A DNA stretch of 64,000 nucleotides, taken from contig JAHKLZ010000025.1 of NCBI GenBank assembly GCA_020854775.1, positions 1 through 64,000 on the forward strand. Direction: 5' to 3'. Numbering within the stretch: position 1 is the first letter of the stretch; the number at the start of each line of letters is the position of its first letter. The stretch is from Candidatus Woesearchaeota archaeon (lineage in GTDB: Archaea > Nanobdellota > Nanobdellia > Woesearchaeales > 21-14-0-10-32-9). Both the position numbers and the translations under genes were made by a program. Below, piece after piece: positions 17,294 to 25,475 of the stretch. Under the pieces are notes generated by a model. That model was not told the origin of the DNA, did no database searches, and saw only the letters and a program-made list of their open reading frames with translations.

Positions 17294-19033
17294 CTAAGAC
17301 TTCTTCTGCTCGTAATACAAATCTTCTAAGTGCTCAACATCCAAGACATCATCAGGCTTCCTATCAGACCTTAAAGCAACAATCCTAGGAAAACGAAGAG
17401 CAAAACCCGCGGCGTAACTAGGACTCTTCTGAATTTCCTCAAATAAAACACTAACAACGACTTCGGGCTTAACCTTAACATCTCTACCTTTCTCCTCTAC
17501 TATTAAAGGCTTTAATAAATCAGTTAATTCTTGAAACGAAAGACCTTCCTCAGGCTTTTCTTTCAAACCAGTACCAACTTTGCCAAGCTCAAGAAAATCA
17601 GAATCAGACACGCAAGCCAAAGTAAAACTAGTAAGCCAACCACTACGCTTACCCTCACCCCACTCAGCACCCACAATTACTAAGTCAAGAGCATCCATCG
17701 AGGATTTAAATTTAACCATGGAGCCAACCCTCGCACCAGGTTTATACGTTCCTTCAAGGTTTTTGAACATTAAGCCTTCATTACCAAGAGCAACAGATTC
17801 CTCAAAGAATTTGTTCGCTTCGTCTTCATCACTCGTAATTAATTTTTTAGATAAAACAATTTTCTTAGGAACCTCTTTGATTAAAGACTCAATTATTTTT
17901 CTACGCTCACTAAACGGCTTGTTTAACAAGTCCTCACCATTTAAGTATAATACGTCAAAGACATTAAGTTCAATCGGTAATTTCTTCGCTAATTCCTCGA
18001 TGTTATACTTTCTTTTAATCCTCTGCGAGATGTTCTGAAAAGAAGTATACTTATTAGTCTCAGGATTATAACCTACGGCTTCACAATCAAGAATAAAAGA
18101 ATCCGCTTCCACGTTGTGCTCAACATATTCTTTGACTTCAGGGAATTGAGCAGTCACATCCTCAAGTCTCCGCGTAAATATTTTAACCTCGCCGTTTTTA
18201 TGAATCTGCATCCTGAAACCATCATACTTATACTCCAAGATAGCAGGAACACCAACGGATTTGAAAGCATCCTTAATCGTAGGCGCTTTTTGAGCAAGCA
18301 TAACTTTTAAAGGTTTGCCCACAACTAATCTTATTTCTTTCAAAGCACTAAGACCTTTTTTAGCAGTGAGCGCCGCGATCTCAAAATCATTAGTTTTATC
18401 AATAACGGATTGCAACAAATCCACGACTTCATTATACTTTTCTCTGTTCTCAGGATTAATCGAACCATCATCATAATTAGGCTCAGCCTCCGATAAGAAA
18501 GCCCAAGCAATCGCGTCACGAAGAGTACCTTCAGCCACGCCAACCCTTAAGTCTTGAAGAGCAATCCTAACAACGAATTTAGCCTCCAAAGGCTCAGCCA
18601 AGGATAAGAGACGAGAAATAATTTTTATTTTATTATCAACACTACCCGTACCCTCAAGAGACGCGAGCTTCCTAAAACTAGAAAAAACTTCTTCAACAAA
18701 TAATTCTTCTTTAAACAAAACGTTTTGTTTTTTCTTCGAAGCTAAGTCCTGCGCAACAACGCCTAAATCACCCTTGTTCCTCCAAAGATTCTCTATATTA
18801 TCAGTAGAAGAACCAAAAACAGAACTCATCGCCTTAATCACTATTTTAGAAGCAATCCCCAAGTCCTGCTTCTCAGCAGTATTAAAAACCTTACCCTGAA
18901 GCAACAAGATTAACCTACCTAAATCCTCAGAGTCAGCGTTTCTTAACAAATCACAAATAATCTTAGTTTTCTTCAAACGCTTAGACTCAGCCCCAAGTGA
19001 TTCATAAGCAGAAGCTAACAAAACGAATTTCAT
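17294..19033 (-). CDS. lig: ATP-dependent DNA ligase
   Basis: Archaeal replicative ligase, 579 aa. The N-terminal DNA-binding domain (about residues 1-210) is followed by the adenylation domain with the nucleophilic Lys in EYKYDGFRMQIHK (about 266), motif III FILDCEAVGY and motif IV EGLMFKNLEGTYKPG, and by the C-terminal OB domain with motif VI RFPRIVALRSDRKPDD. Seals nicks in Okazaki fragment joining and repair. The length is typical. Confidence 0.97.
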   Translation of the reverse strand: MKFVLLASAYESLGAESKRLKKTKIICDLLRNADSEDLGRLILLLQGKVFNTAEKQDLGIASKIVIKAMSSVFGSSTDNIENLWRNKGDLGVVAQDLASKKKQNVLFKEELFVEEVFSSFRKLASLEGTGSVDNKIKIISRLLSLAEPLEAKFVVRIALQDLRVGVAEGTLRDAIAWAFLSEAEPNYDDGSINPENREKYNEVVDLLQSVIDKTNDFEIAALTAKKGLSALKEIRLVVGKPLKVMLAQKAPTIKDAFKSVGVPAILEYKYDGFRMQIHKNGEVKIFTRRLEDVTAQFPEVKEYVEHNVEADSFILDCEAVGYNPETNKYTSFQNISQRIKRKYNIEELAKKLPIELNVFDVLYLNGEDLLNKPFSERRKIIESLIKEVPKKIVLSKKLITSDEDEANKFFEESVALGNEGLMFKNLEGTYKPGARVGSMVKFKSSMDALDLVIVGAEWGEGKRSGWLTSFTLACVSDSDFLELGKVGTGLKEKPEEGLSFQELTDLLKPLIVEEKGRDVKVKPEVVVSVLFEEIQKSPSYAAGFALRFPRIVALRSDRKPDDVLDVEHLEDLYYEQKKS

Positions 19034-19150
19034 AAAAAAACAATAAGAACCCTCTTTTTTTAAATCTTATCAAAAAAAAAAAAAAAATTACGAAACGCAA
19101 AATATATAAAAAACAAGAAAAGAACAAATAAACAACGAGGGGGTTGAATA

Positions 19151-19531
19151 ATGAAGAAAATAGAAAACACACACCTACTAATACTATACATAGTCGTAAC
19201 CATATCAATACTACTATCCGCGACTACACTAACCGGATTCGCAACGAAGAACAAAGACACAGAAATGGAATGGATATGCAACTACGCAGAATGCACGAAC
19301 TACGTAGAAATAAGCGGAGAAGAATGGGCAAGAGAAAACTGCCAAATAACAGCTGAAGGCACCATATGCTTACTAGTAATGGATGATGGAAGACAATTCC
19401 AAGTACCACTAGAAGAACTAAACCTAAACGAAATAACAGCTACGAAGTGCACGAGTTACGTATGCGTACAAGAAACACCAATAAAAAAAGTTAACTACGA
19501 AATAAACATCGAAGACTACCTTAACAACTAA
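19151..19531 (+). CDS. Small exported or membrane-anchored protein, unknown
   Basis: A 126-aa protein with one hydrophobic N-terminal segment (about residues 8-31, HLLILYIVVTISILLSA) and an extracytoplasmic part with five Cys (WICNYAEC, ENC, TIC, KC, YVC) that could form disulfides. A G-rich GAGGGGG stretch lies just before the ATG. No homologue is recognised. It ends at a run of 21 A residues (19530-19550) that separates it from the convergent gene and may act as a terminator. Confidence 0.75.
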   Translation: MKKIENTHLLILYIVVTISILLSATTLTGFATKNKDTEMEWICNYAECTNYVEISGEEWARENCQITAEGTICLLVMDDGRQFQVPLEELNLNEITATKCTSYVCVQETPIKKVNYEINIEDYLNN

Positions 19532-19550
19532 AAAAAAAAAAAAAAAAAAA
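19530..19550. terminator. A21 tract between convergent genes
   Basis: An uninterrupted run of 21 A lies between two convergent stop codons. Read on the minus strand it is a T-tract, the usual archaeal termination signal, for the leftward transcript; it has no stem-loop in front. Confidence 0.4.
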
Positions 19551-19555
19551 GTTAA

Positions 19556-20509
19556 TTATTGGTTTTGGAAGTCGCGATTAATTAATCTTTCCAAGTTATA
19601 ATCCTTCGCGGAATCATCACTCACTAACACTTCAGAGAAAGAATAAGGACGCAAAGAAAAATCACCAAGAACAGAACCCCTAATAAAACTCTTAGCATCA
19701 CTAACCCGTTCCTTAAACAAAGAAAACTTCTCACTAAACCAAGAACCATGATTCTTCTTCAAATAAAAAAAACCATTAAGAACCAAACCCGCATAACCAA
19801 ACGCGGGACGAGCCTTCTCATCCCTATTATACAAACGATAAGAATTCCAAACAAGATTACCAAGAGCCATAGGCGTAGTAACCACTAAGGACCACAACCC
19901 AAAATTAGACACGAAATCCCCATAACTAGAACTATTCATCGCGGTCTCAGCGCCACCACACACAAATAAACCATGATCCAACATGCTAAGAGGCGCATTC
20001 CAATCCTGACAATACTTCTTAGAATAACCAGTATAAGGCGCGAGCTTAGAAGCAGTCTCATCATCAGCCATACCCACAACCATGGTAGCATAAACCCAGT
20101 TACGAGCCTCATACCAAGCCCTCAAAACACCAGAAGAACTCTCCACCATGAAACGATGCTTAGCAATCTTACGAACACGCCTAAGATCCGCCCTAGAACT
20201 AAGACCCTCAACTTCAACAATTCTTCTATACAAATCAAAATAAGGCTCACCCTCAAGAACATCACTAGAACTCTTAGATTCCTCAAAACCCTGCTCCACC
20301 CAGAACTCATCCCAGAACTCATCAGAAAACACACCCGAACCATCACTCCCAGAATCACCACTCAAACCAGAACCACTCATTTTAGAAACACCACTAACAT
20401 TCACCGACTCAGAAGAACCATTCGAACCATTAGAAGACTCACTAGGTAACAAATCATACAAATTACGCAAAAAAGGCTTAAAATCCAATTCATCAACCAT
20501 AACCAACAC
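19556..20509 (-). CDS. Hypothetical protein with Ser/Gly-rich linker
   Basis: A 317-aa protein of unknown family. Residues about 20-65 form a low-complexity Ser/Gly/Asp linker. The remainder is globular and aromatic-rich (EFWDEFWVEQGF; RAWYEARNWVYATMVVGM), with moderately hydrophobic stretches near residues 195-255 that could sit in a membrane. The overlapping plus-strand open frame is a shadow. The start could be the first Met at 20509 or the Met at 20497. Confidence 0.65.
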   Translation of the reverse strand: MLVMVDELDFKPFLRNLYDLLPSESSNGSNGSSESVNVSGVSKMSGSGLSGDSGSDGSGVFSDEFWDEFWVEQGFEESKSSSDVLEGEPYFDLYRRIVEVEGLSSRADLRRVRKIAKHRFMVESSSGVLRAWYEARNWVYATMVVGMADDETASKLAPYTGYSKKYCQDWNAPLSMLDHGLFVCGGAETAMNSSSYGDFVSNFGLWSLVVTTPMALGNLVWNSYRLYNRDEKARPAFGYAGLVLNGFFYLKKNHGSWFSEKFSLFKERVSDAKSFIRGSVLGDFSLRPYSFSEVLVSDDSAKDYNLERLINRDFQNQ

Positions 20510-20641
20510 TCACAACTAGCCAATAATAAAAAAAAGAAGCAATAAAGAATTATTAAAACTATCTAAAAACAACGAAGAAACAAACCCAAAAAAAAACAAA
20601 GAAAAAACTTTAAAAAGCACACACAAATACTTAAAAAATAC

Positions 20642-20714
20642 AGCCCCGTAGTGTAGCGGCCAATCATCCAGGACTTTGGATCCTGGGACCTCGGTTCAAA
20701 TCCGGGCGGGGCTA
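20642..20714 (+). tRNA. tRNA-Gln (TTG)
   Basis: Acceptor AGCCCCG/CGGGGCT, anticodon stem CAGGA/TCCTG with loop CTTTGGA giving anticodon TTG, and T arm CTCGG-TTCAAAT-CCGGG. The A1-U72 pair is the archaeal tRNA-Gln identity feature used by GatDE, encoded at 59.7-62.4 kb. Its last bases (20703-20714) plus TATA are copied at 22796-22811. Confidence 0.96.
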
Positions 20715-20758
20715 TATACCATCAGGCGATTGAGAGGACTCTTCGTTTTTAAATCGCC
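20703..20758 (+). repeat. tRNA-Gln 3'-end copy 1 with downstream hairpin
   Basis: The 16-base sequence CGGGCGGGGCTATATA (20703-20718) recurs at 22796. Behind it is an inverted repeat GGCGATT (20725-20731)/AATCGCC (20752-20758), with GGACTCTT (20736-20743) in the loop and a T-run after it. The second copy has the same layout but different stem bases. It could be an attachment site arm, or a tRNA terminator. Confidence 0.7.
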
Positions 20759-20879
20759 AGATTTTTTTAAAAAGTAAAAATTTTCTCATATCAGAGTCTT
20801 AAATGATGATTTTACTATTTGAGTATTTTTCTTAAAAATTAATATTTTTATCAAATTTTAACAAAAAATGATGTTTTAT

Positions 20880-20900
20880 CATAGCCCATGCAGGGCTATG
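20880..20900 (-). terminator. Hairpin at the stop of the P-loop kinase gene
   Basis: CATAGCCC (20880-20887) and GGGCTATG (20893-20900) form a perfect 8-bp stem with a 5-base loop that includes the stop region of the leftward gene. It is followed on that strand by an AT-rich stretch ending in T-runs. Confidence 0.5.
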
Positions 20901-21414
20901 CATCCTTTGTGTTTAATCGCGCTAATTCTGATTTTATTAGTTTTATTTTTTCTTCAACAGCATCATCTTCATTTAGAATAAGTGTACCGTAGTCAAATTT
21001 TGAAACTAAATCATGCACCGCAGTCGTAGCAATAATTCCATATGATTTTTTTCTTTCAGCATCTCTTTTTATACATACATCTTTTTTTGCTTTTAGCGTG
21101 AATACAAAGACTTTGTGTTTGTTGAATTTTGTTAAGAGATCTTCTAATACTGTTTTATGATAAAAATTTCCATCAATTACAACTGACTTTTTTTTATTTA
21201 AGTTTTTCAATATATCTGGATAAATAAGTTCATTTATTTTAAGAAAATTATGTTCAGGAATACACCCAATTTCAAAATCTATAACATCTAACTCGTTTTT
21301 TGCAAGAATTTCATCAACCGAGAAGTATTCAGCATCTAAATCTTCTGCTAATTTTTTAGATATAGTAGATTTTCCTATTCCTAAAGGACCTCTTATAATT
21401 ATAATATCAGGCAT
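20896..21414 (-). CDS. P-loop kinase-like protein
   Basis: A 172-aa nucleotide-binding protein with Walker A GPLGIGKST (about residues 9-17), an Asp after the second strand (EYFSVDEIL) and a lid-like region rich in Lys/Arg (KKDVCIKRDAERKKS, about 110-124), as in small-molecule or nucleoside kinases and zeta-toxin-like proteins. The substrate is not identifiable. It is the first gene inside the tRNA-Gln-bounded segment and has more A/T in third positions than the core genes. Confidence 0.75.
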   Translation of the reverse strand: MPDIIIIRGPLGIGKSTISKKLAEDLDAEYFSVDEILAKNELDVIDFEIGCIPEHNFLKINELIYPDILKNLNKKKSVVIDGNFYHKTVLEDLLTKFNKHKVFVFTLKAKKDVCIKRDAERKKSYGIIATTAVHDLVSKFDYGTLILNEDDAVEEKIKLIKSELARLNTKDA

Positions 21415-21484
21415 AATATCTTATCAAGAGCTGTTTTTAAATATTTTGTGCTGTTTTCAACAATTAACTTAAAATATAATCTCT

Positions 21485-22087
21485 TTATTTAGTTAATACG
21501 TCTAGAAATAGTTTTAGATGTTCTTCTCTTTGTAGTTCTTTTATGTCAGCTTGATTTAGTGCATCACCAGCATTATTTAATATTTTTTGATTATTAAAAG
21601 ATTCATTTATTTTATTTAATAAATAGTTTCTTTCTAGAATTAATTGCTCTATTTTTTCATTAAAAAAATATTTCACTAAATTCTCTTTAACACTGTTGTT
21701 TTCTTGTTCTTGTTTTATTAATTCTTTTGCAACATATAAAAATCCTTTGATGCATCTTTGATAATCCTCATCATCTAATTTTTCTAGGAAAATTCTTATT
21801 TCTTGATTTCTTGCATACAATTTGAATTGTAAATGTTTATCTGAATGCCCTTTTTTATGATGATGAATCATCGATTCCTTCGTCTCACCTTCTAATGTGA
21901 ACTTCGCTGATTTTAGATTTAAGCAATATTCATCTTCTACTAAAGAATTTGTTTCAGTTAGACTTATTTGTATATCTTTCTCAGAGAACGTAGCTGAGTA
22001 TTCATCTTGAAATTGCCCCCTTTTATTTTTCAAATTAGTAGAGTTGGCGAATTCTGGCAAAATATAAATATATTTTGGCTTACTCAT
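21485..22087 (-). CDS. Hypothetical protein, second gene of island pair
   Basis: A 200-aa protein without a recognised family. It starts MSKPKYIYILPEFANSTN, has a His-rich phrase SMIHHHKKGHSDKHLQF (about residues 72-88) and a helical, acidic/basic C-terminal half (about 105-200). Its ATG overlaps the upstream stop by 4 bases (ATGA), so the two are an operon. Position inside the tRNA-Gln-bounded segment suggests mobile or defence-related cargo, but no motif proves this. Confidence 0.65.
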   Translation of the reverse strand: MSKPKYIYILPEFANSTNLKNKRGQFQDEYSATFSEKDIQISLTETNSLVEDEYCLNLKSAKFTLEGETKESMIHHHKKGHSDKHLQFKLYARNQEIRIFLEKLDDEDYQRCIKGFLYVAKELIKQEQENNSVKENLVKYFFNEKIEQLILERNYLLNKINESFNNQKILNNAGDALNQADIKELQREEHLKLFLDVLTK

Positions 22088-22695
22088 GGAAGATGCCTCC
22101 TGATATCGAAGTGCAATGAATCTTTTGATAAATTGTTCTTTTCATATACATTTGACCAAATATCTCCATTAAAATAATCTTCTATTGTTTCAAATTGATA
22201 TAATTTCATATCAAATACATCTTCAAGTAATTCTTTTAGACATATAAAATATATTAAATTAGCCTCTTGCTCTCGCATATGTTCAGGATCTTGCCAACCT
22301 AAGCCATGATTAGTATTTATAATTTCTAAATCAAGACGCCAATCAAAATCTTGCCTGCCTGAGAGTTCTTTTAATGATTTATTTTGCAAAAGAGCCATTA
22401 TTGAAATATCATTATACTTACACACAACGCTGTATTCTAAGTTGTTTATTTTTATTTTTAATGTTTTATGAGTTCGCTCATATTTTGTACCTATAATATT
22501 CCCTTTTTCTAGTATGGTTGTGTTAGTATTAGATTTTAAAACATTAGCAAGTTTAATTAATCTTAGAATTATTTGCTCATGCGTTTCTTTGCCTTTCGCT
22601 AATTCTTCTAACATATTCTTTGTTTTTTGCTTCAATCTTATTGTTGAAGATTTTTCATTTGAAGACACATTTACATTTTTCATTTTCAATACCAA
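22084..22695 (-). CDS. Hypothetical protein with RHH-like N-terminus
   Basis: A 203-aa protein. Residues about 12-47 (SSTIRLKQKTKNMLEELAKG then KETHEQIILRLIKL) have the strand-helix-helix look of a ribbon-helix-helix DNA-binding domain. The rest (DWRLDLEIINTNHGLGWQDP; HFDIRRHLP) is unknown and might bind a ligand or a partner protein. It is the first gene of a two-gene operon with the 200-aa protein. It may start at Met 22683 (MKNVNVSS). Confidence 0.65.
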   Translation of the reverse strand: MVLKMKNVNVSSNEKSSTIRLKQKTKNMLEELAKGKETHEQIILRLIKLANVLKSNTNTTILEKGNIIGTKYERTHKTLKIKINNLEYSVVCKYNDISIMALLQNKSLKELSGRQDFDWRLDLEIINTNHGLGWQDPEHMREQEANLIYFICLKELLEDVFDMKLYQFETIEDYFNGDIWSNVYEKNNLSKDSLHFDIRRHLP

Positions 22696-22795
22696 ATCTT
22701 ATGTATATGATGTATACAAAATATACGAAGTATATAAATTTTGTGTTTTTGTAATACAAAATCTGAATTTTATTTATAAATAAAGACATACGAGT

Positions 22796-22858
22796 CGGGC
22801 GGGGCTATATAACCACCACGCCTTTTTAGTGGACTCTTGGTCACAATTGGCGTGATTC
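22796..22858 (+). repeat. tRNA-Gln 3'-end copy 2 with covarying hairpin
   Basis: CGGGCGGGGCTATATA (22796-22811) repeats the end of tRNA-Gln. The stem behind it is CACGCC (22817-22822)/GGCGTG (22849-22854), the loop again holds GGACTCTT (22831-22838), and a T-run follows. Stem bases differ from copy 1 on both sides, so pairing is kept. Together the copies bound 2.1 kb with three leftward genes. Confidence 0.7.
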
Positions 22859-22990
22859 TTTTTTAAATTCATTATTTTCTTTGATTTTCTTTTTTAAAAC
22901 CGCTATTACTTCATCAAGGGTTTCACAATCGTATTTTTTTAGAAGTTTTTGCTTTTCTTTTTCAAAATTTAATTCATTTAGAAAATCCAA
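22841..22990 (-). CDS. Possible 49-aa protein, antitoxin-like
   Basis: A short frame starting with TTG at 22990, preceded by GGTGA six bases upstream and by an in-frame stop. It reads DFLNELNFEKEKQKLLKKYD, then CETLDEVIAVLKKKIKENN, a helical pattern like the end of small archaeal RHH antitoxins (KYxxxTxDEVI). The last codons overlap the hairpin of the tRNA-Gln 3' copy, so it could also be chance coding. No toxin partner is next to it. Confidence 0.4.
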   Translation of the reverse strand: MDFLNELNFEKEKQKLLKKYDCETLDEVIAVLKKKIKENNEFKKESRQL

Positions 22991-23145
22991 TTAAATCACC
23001 AAGAGTTAAAAGTTCTCAGTGATTTTTATATGAAGATGTAGATTCAACCAAATATTTATTACAATACGAAGAAGAGATACCATCTCAACAATTTAGAAAA
23101 TATATTGCGAATATTTCTGAAATAAAGGATTTGAACGAAGAATAG
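22985..23145 (+). pseudogene. Gene remnant, unknown family
   Basis: In one frame this reads SPRVKSSQ, stop, then FLYEDVDSTKYLLQYEEEIP followed by SQQFRKYIANISEIKDLNEE and a stop at 23143-23145. There is no start codon, one in-frame TGA (23020), and protein-like composition after it, so it looks like the decayed C-terminal end of a gene. The remaining bases to 23257 hold only a short AT-rich leader and an AGAGAGG ribosome binding sequence for the next gene. Confidence 0.45.
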
Positions 23146-23257
23146 TTAAATATAAATAATTCAAATATTCCTATACATAATTGTTGGGAATGTATGGTCT
23201 TTAGACCTGCAGATAGATTTTTTTCAACTGTAAATAAACTAAGAGAGGCTAAGATTT

Positions 23258-23797
23258 ATGCTAACAACTAAAGAATGTATGACTTTATTAGAAAAACATG
23301 GTATAACTGGTCATGTACTTAGACATATTCTAAGAGTTAATCAAGTCGCTGTTTTTCTTGGATTGCGATTGAAAGAACAAGGAGAACATATTAATATCGA
23401 TATATTGAATGCTGCAAGTTTATTACACGATATTGGTAAGAAGAGAGGAGATGATTTAAAAATTAATCATGTTCCTGCAGGAGTTATGATTTTAGAAGAA
23501 GAAGGTTATCCTGAACTAGCTGAAATAATAAGCAAACATTCAATAAATGCAATAGTCGAAGAAAATATAATTCCAACCACATGGGAAGAAAAAATAGTTT
23601 ATTATGCAGATAGGCGTGCTAAAGAAGACGAGCTAGTCAGTATCGAAGAAAGGATTAGTGATTTAAGAAAAAGATACCCTGATATAGAAAGATTTATTGA
23701 AACTGCAGAACCAAAAATACAAGCCTTAGAAAATGAAATATTCAACATAATCAAAATCGATAAAGAATTAATCGAGTTGAAAAATCAACCTCTTTAA
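23258..23797 (+). CDS. HD domain phosphohydrolase
   Basis: A 179-aa HD-superfamily metal-dependent phosphohydrolase. The metal ligands are seen in order: His of RHILRVNQVA (about residue 22), HD in LLHDIGKKRGDD (about 54-55), a His in INHVPAG and a late Asp in YYADRRAKEDE (about 127). Such single-domain proteins act on nucleotides or other phosphate esters. AGAGAGG lies about 11 bases before the ATG. It overlaps the convergent gene by four bases. Confidence 0.88.
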   Translation: MLTTKECMTLLEKHGITGHVLRHILRVNQVAVFLGLRLKEQGEHINIDILNAASLLHDIGKKRGDDLKINHVPAGVMILEEEGYPELAEIISKHSINAIVEENIIPTTWEEKIVYYADRRAKEDELVSIEERISDLRKRYPDIERFIETAEPKIQALENEIFNIIKIDKELIELKNQPL

Positions 23798-24348
23798 TTT
23801 TTCTTGTAATATTTCAATAATTCTTCATAATATTTTTTATTTCTCTCTGCATTTTCATTATTAACTTTGGCACTTATTTCTAAAAAATGTAAATAATCTC
23901 TTTTATTTTCTTTTCCTTTTTTTGTATGCATGTCTAATGCATACTCAGGAATAACTAACATCATCCCGTCTTTCCTCTTTAAGCTAAGATAATCATATAT
24001 TTCACTCACAAATCTATCTTTTTTAGCTTCGCAAAGAATCTTTATCGCTTTAATTGCTTGCATATGTCTATCCCACACCTTACTTGATTTTAATTCATAA
24101 AAAACATTTTTTAAAGCATTCACTTGACAAATTGCTTGATTATCTGATATGTCTTCAACAACAATAACACTTACTCTTTCCCAAAACTTATCTATAAAGA
24201 CATCTCCTGATTCTAAAAGTTCTAAACCGAAAAAGCACGCATTTTCAATATTTCCTCTTCTGATTTCTTTTTGAAGCGCAGATATTACTTCATCAGCAGA
24301 ATATCCTGAAATTGTTTTAAGATCTGCAAAGCGTTTTGTTAAAGACAT
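23794..24348 (-). CDS. Helical protein resembling the RarA/MgsA C-terminal region
   Basis: A 184-aa helical protein. SADEVISALQKEIRRGNIEN (about residues 17-36) and ERVSVIVVEDISDNQAICQV (about 57-76) recall the C-terminal oligomerisation and clamp-loader-like part of RarA/MgsA/WRNIP1 proteins, which also exists as stand-alone proteins in phages and islands. There is no AAA+ domain in front. The assignment rests on pattern only. Confidence 0.6.
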   Translation of the reverse strand: MSLTKRFADLKTISGYSADEVISALQKEIRRGNIENACFFGLELLESGDVFIDKFWERVSVIVVEDISDNQAICQVNALKNVFYELKSSKVWDRHMQAIKAIKILCEAKKDRFVSEIYDYLSLKRKDGMMLVIPEYALDMHTKKGKENKRDYLHFLEISAKVNNENAERNKKYYEELLKYYKKN

Positions 24349-24384
24349 ATAACAAAGAATATTACCAAGTTTATATAAATTCCT

Positions 24385-24500
24385 TTTTAATCAGCAATCG
24401 AAATCGCACACAAACATATGTTCTTGAAGATGGAAAAATAGCACTTACAGGCGGAAAAGAAATTATAAAAAACTTAAACCAAAAACAGAAGAAAAATAAG
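24385..24500 (+). pseudogene. ABC-type ATPase C-terminal remnant
   Basis: In one frame this reads TYVLEDGKIALTGGKEIIKNL, typical of the last strand and helix of an ABC transporter ATPase (LivF- or SufC-like), then runs into Lys-rich sequence and a stop. No start codon, Walker motif or upstream domain is present. It is a short decayed fragment. Confidence 0.5.
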
Positions 24501-24904
24501 AAGAATTCGTAGGCTATGTTAAAGAGCTTAGAGGCGATTTAAAAAAAGAATTAGCAAGATTCGACGAAGTTCAAGAAGAAGCCCTGAATACTGGGCACGA
24601 CTCCGTAAAGATTCCTTCTTTCGTAGGCGTCATCAAGATGTATTCTCCTTCAAAAAAAGACCCTAAAGTATTAGTAGAAAAACGAGCCATTTTAACGGAG
24701 GATATGAGCGCAAATAAAAAATACGAACTAACCACTAATTCAGGAGATGAAACCGCGAAGATGTGGCACTCAGAGAATGGAAAAAAAAGATTTGTAGGAA
24801 CTTGCTTCATAGACCCAGGCAATACAAACCAAGATGTTACTCGCGCAAACAAATATTTACAAAACTCACTAGGCATAACTAATCTATATCATAGTAAGCA
24901 ATAA
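24500..24904 (+). pseudogene. 5'-truncated gene, unknown family
   Basis: An open frame of 134 codons begins right after a TAA at 24497 and has no ATG until 24638. The frame before that Met is protein-like (EEFVGYVKELRGDLKKELAR, then a further 20 residues to IPSFVGVIKMYSP), so the natural start has probably been lost. The rest reads to FVGTCFIDPGNTNQDVTRAN and a stop at 24904. If ATG 24638 is used, an 88-aa protein would remain. No family recognised. Confidence 0.5.
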
Positions 24905-24944
24905 AATCAAAAATTTTATTTAATAAACAATTTCTTTGTTAAAA

Positions 24945-25424
24945 ATGATCGAAAACAAATTAATCGAAGTTCTTAGAATAATAGTTGAACGATTAGAACA
25001 ACAAAAATTTAAGTGGGTCCTAGTTGGAAGCGCTAGTTTAGCATTACAAAACGTTAAGATTAAACCCGGCGACGTAGATATTCTAACTGATGGCGATGAC
25101 GCACTTAAAATGAACGAGATATTTAAAGATTTTAAAGTTAGAGACGTCGAGTTCAAAACATCAGAAATATTTGAGTCTTACTTCGGCGAATTCAATATTA
25201 ACGGAGTTAAAGTTGAAATAATGGGTGATTTAAAAGAAAAGATCGACGGGGAATGGACGAGCCTTAAAGACAGACTAAAAAGAACTGAGTACGTAGAAGT
25301 TGATTCTTTTAAAGTTCCTGTATCTCCATTATCTGAGCAACTTGTTTCTTATGAAAAGCTCGGACGAGAAAAAGATAAAGTTAAAGTAGAATTGATAAGA
25401 GAAGCGTTAAACAATAAATCTTAA
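24945..25424 (+). CDS. Nucleotidyltransferase domain protein
   Basis: A 159-aa protein of the nucleotidyltransferase fold. WVLVGSASLALQNVKIKPGD followed by VDILTD (about residues 23-48) gives the GS...DxD motif with the catalytic carboxylates, and EIMGDLKEKI supplies a later acidic residue. This resembles small MNT/DUF6036-like proteins, often antitoxins or defence parts. ATG 24945 is chosen; an in-frame TTG lies nine bases upstream. No HEPN partner is adjacent; the next gene is unknown. Confidence 0.8.
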   Translation: MIENKLIEVLRIIVERLEQQKFKWVLVGSASLALQNVKIKPGDVDILTDGDDALKMNEIFKDFKVRDVEFKTSEIFESYFGEFNINGVKVEIMGDLKEKIDGEWTSLKDRLKRTEYVEVDSFKVPVSPLSEQLVSYEKLGREKDKVKVELIREALNNKS

Positions 25425-25475
25425 TTTTTTAGTTGGTCCGAAAAGCTTATAAACTTTTTAATGATTATTTGAAGA

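Noticed and set aside
20715-22795. Integrase gene inside the tRNA-Gln segment
   Set aside because: None of the three genes there shows the Arg-His-Arg-Tyr pattern of tyrosine recombinases or a serine recombinase fold.
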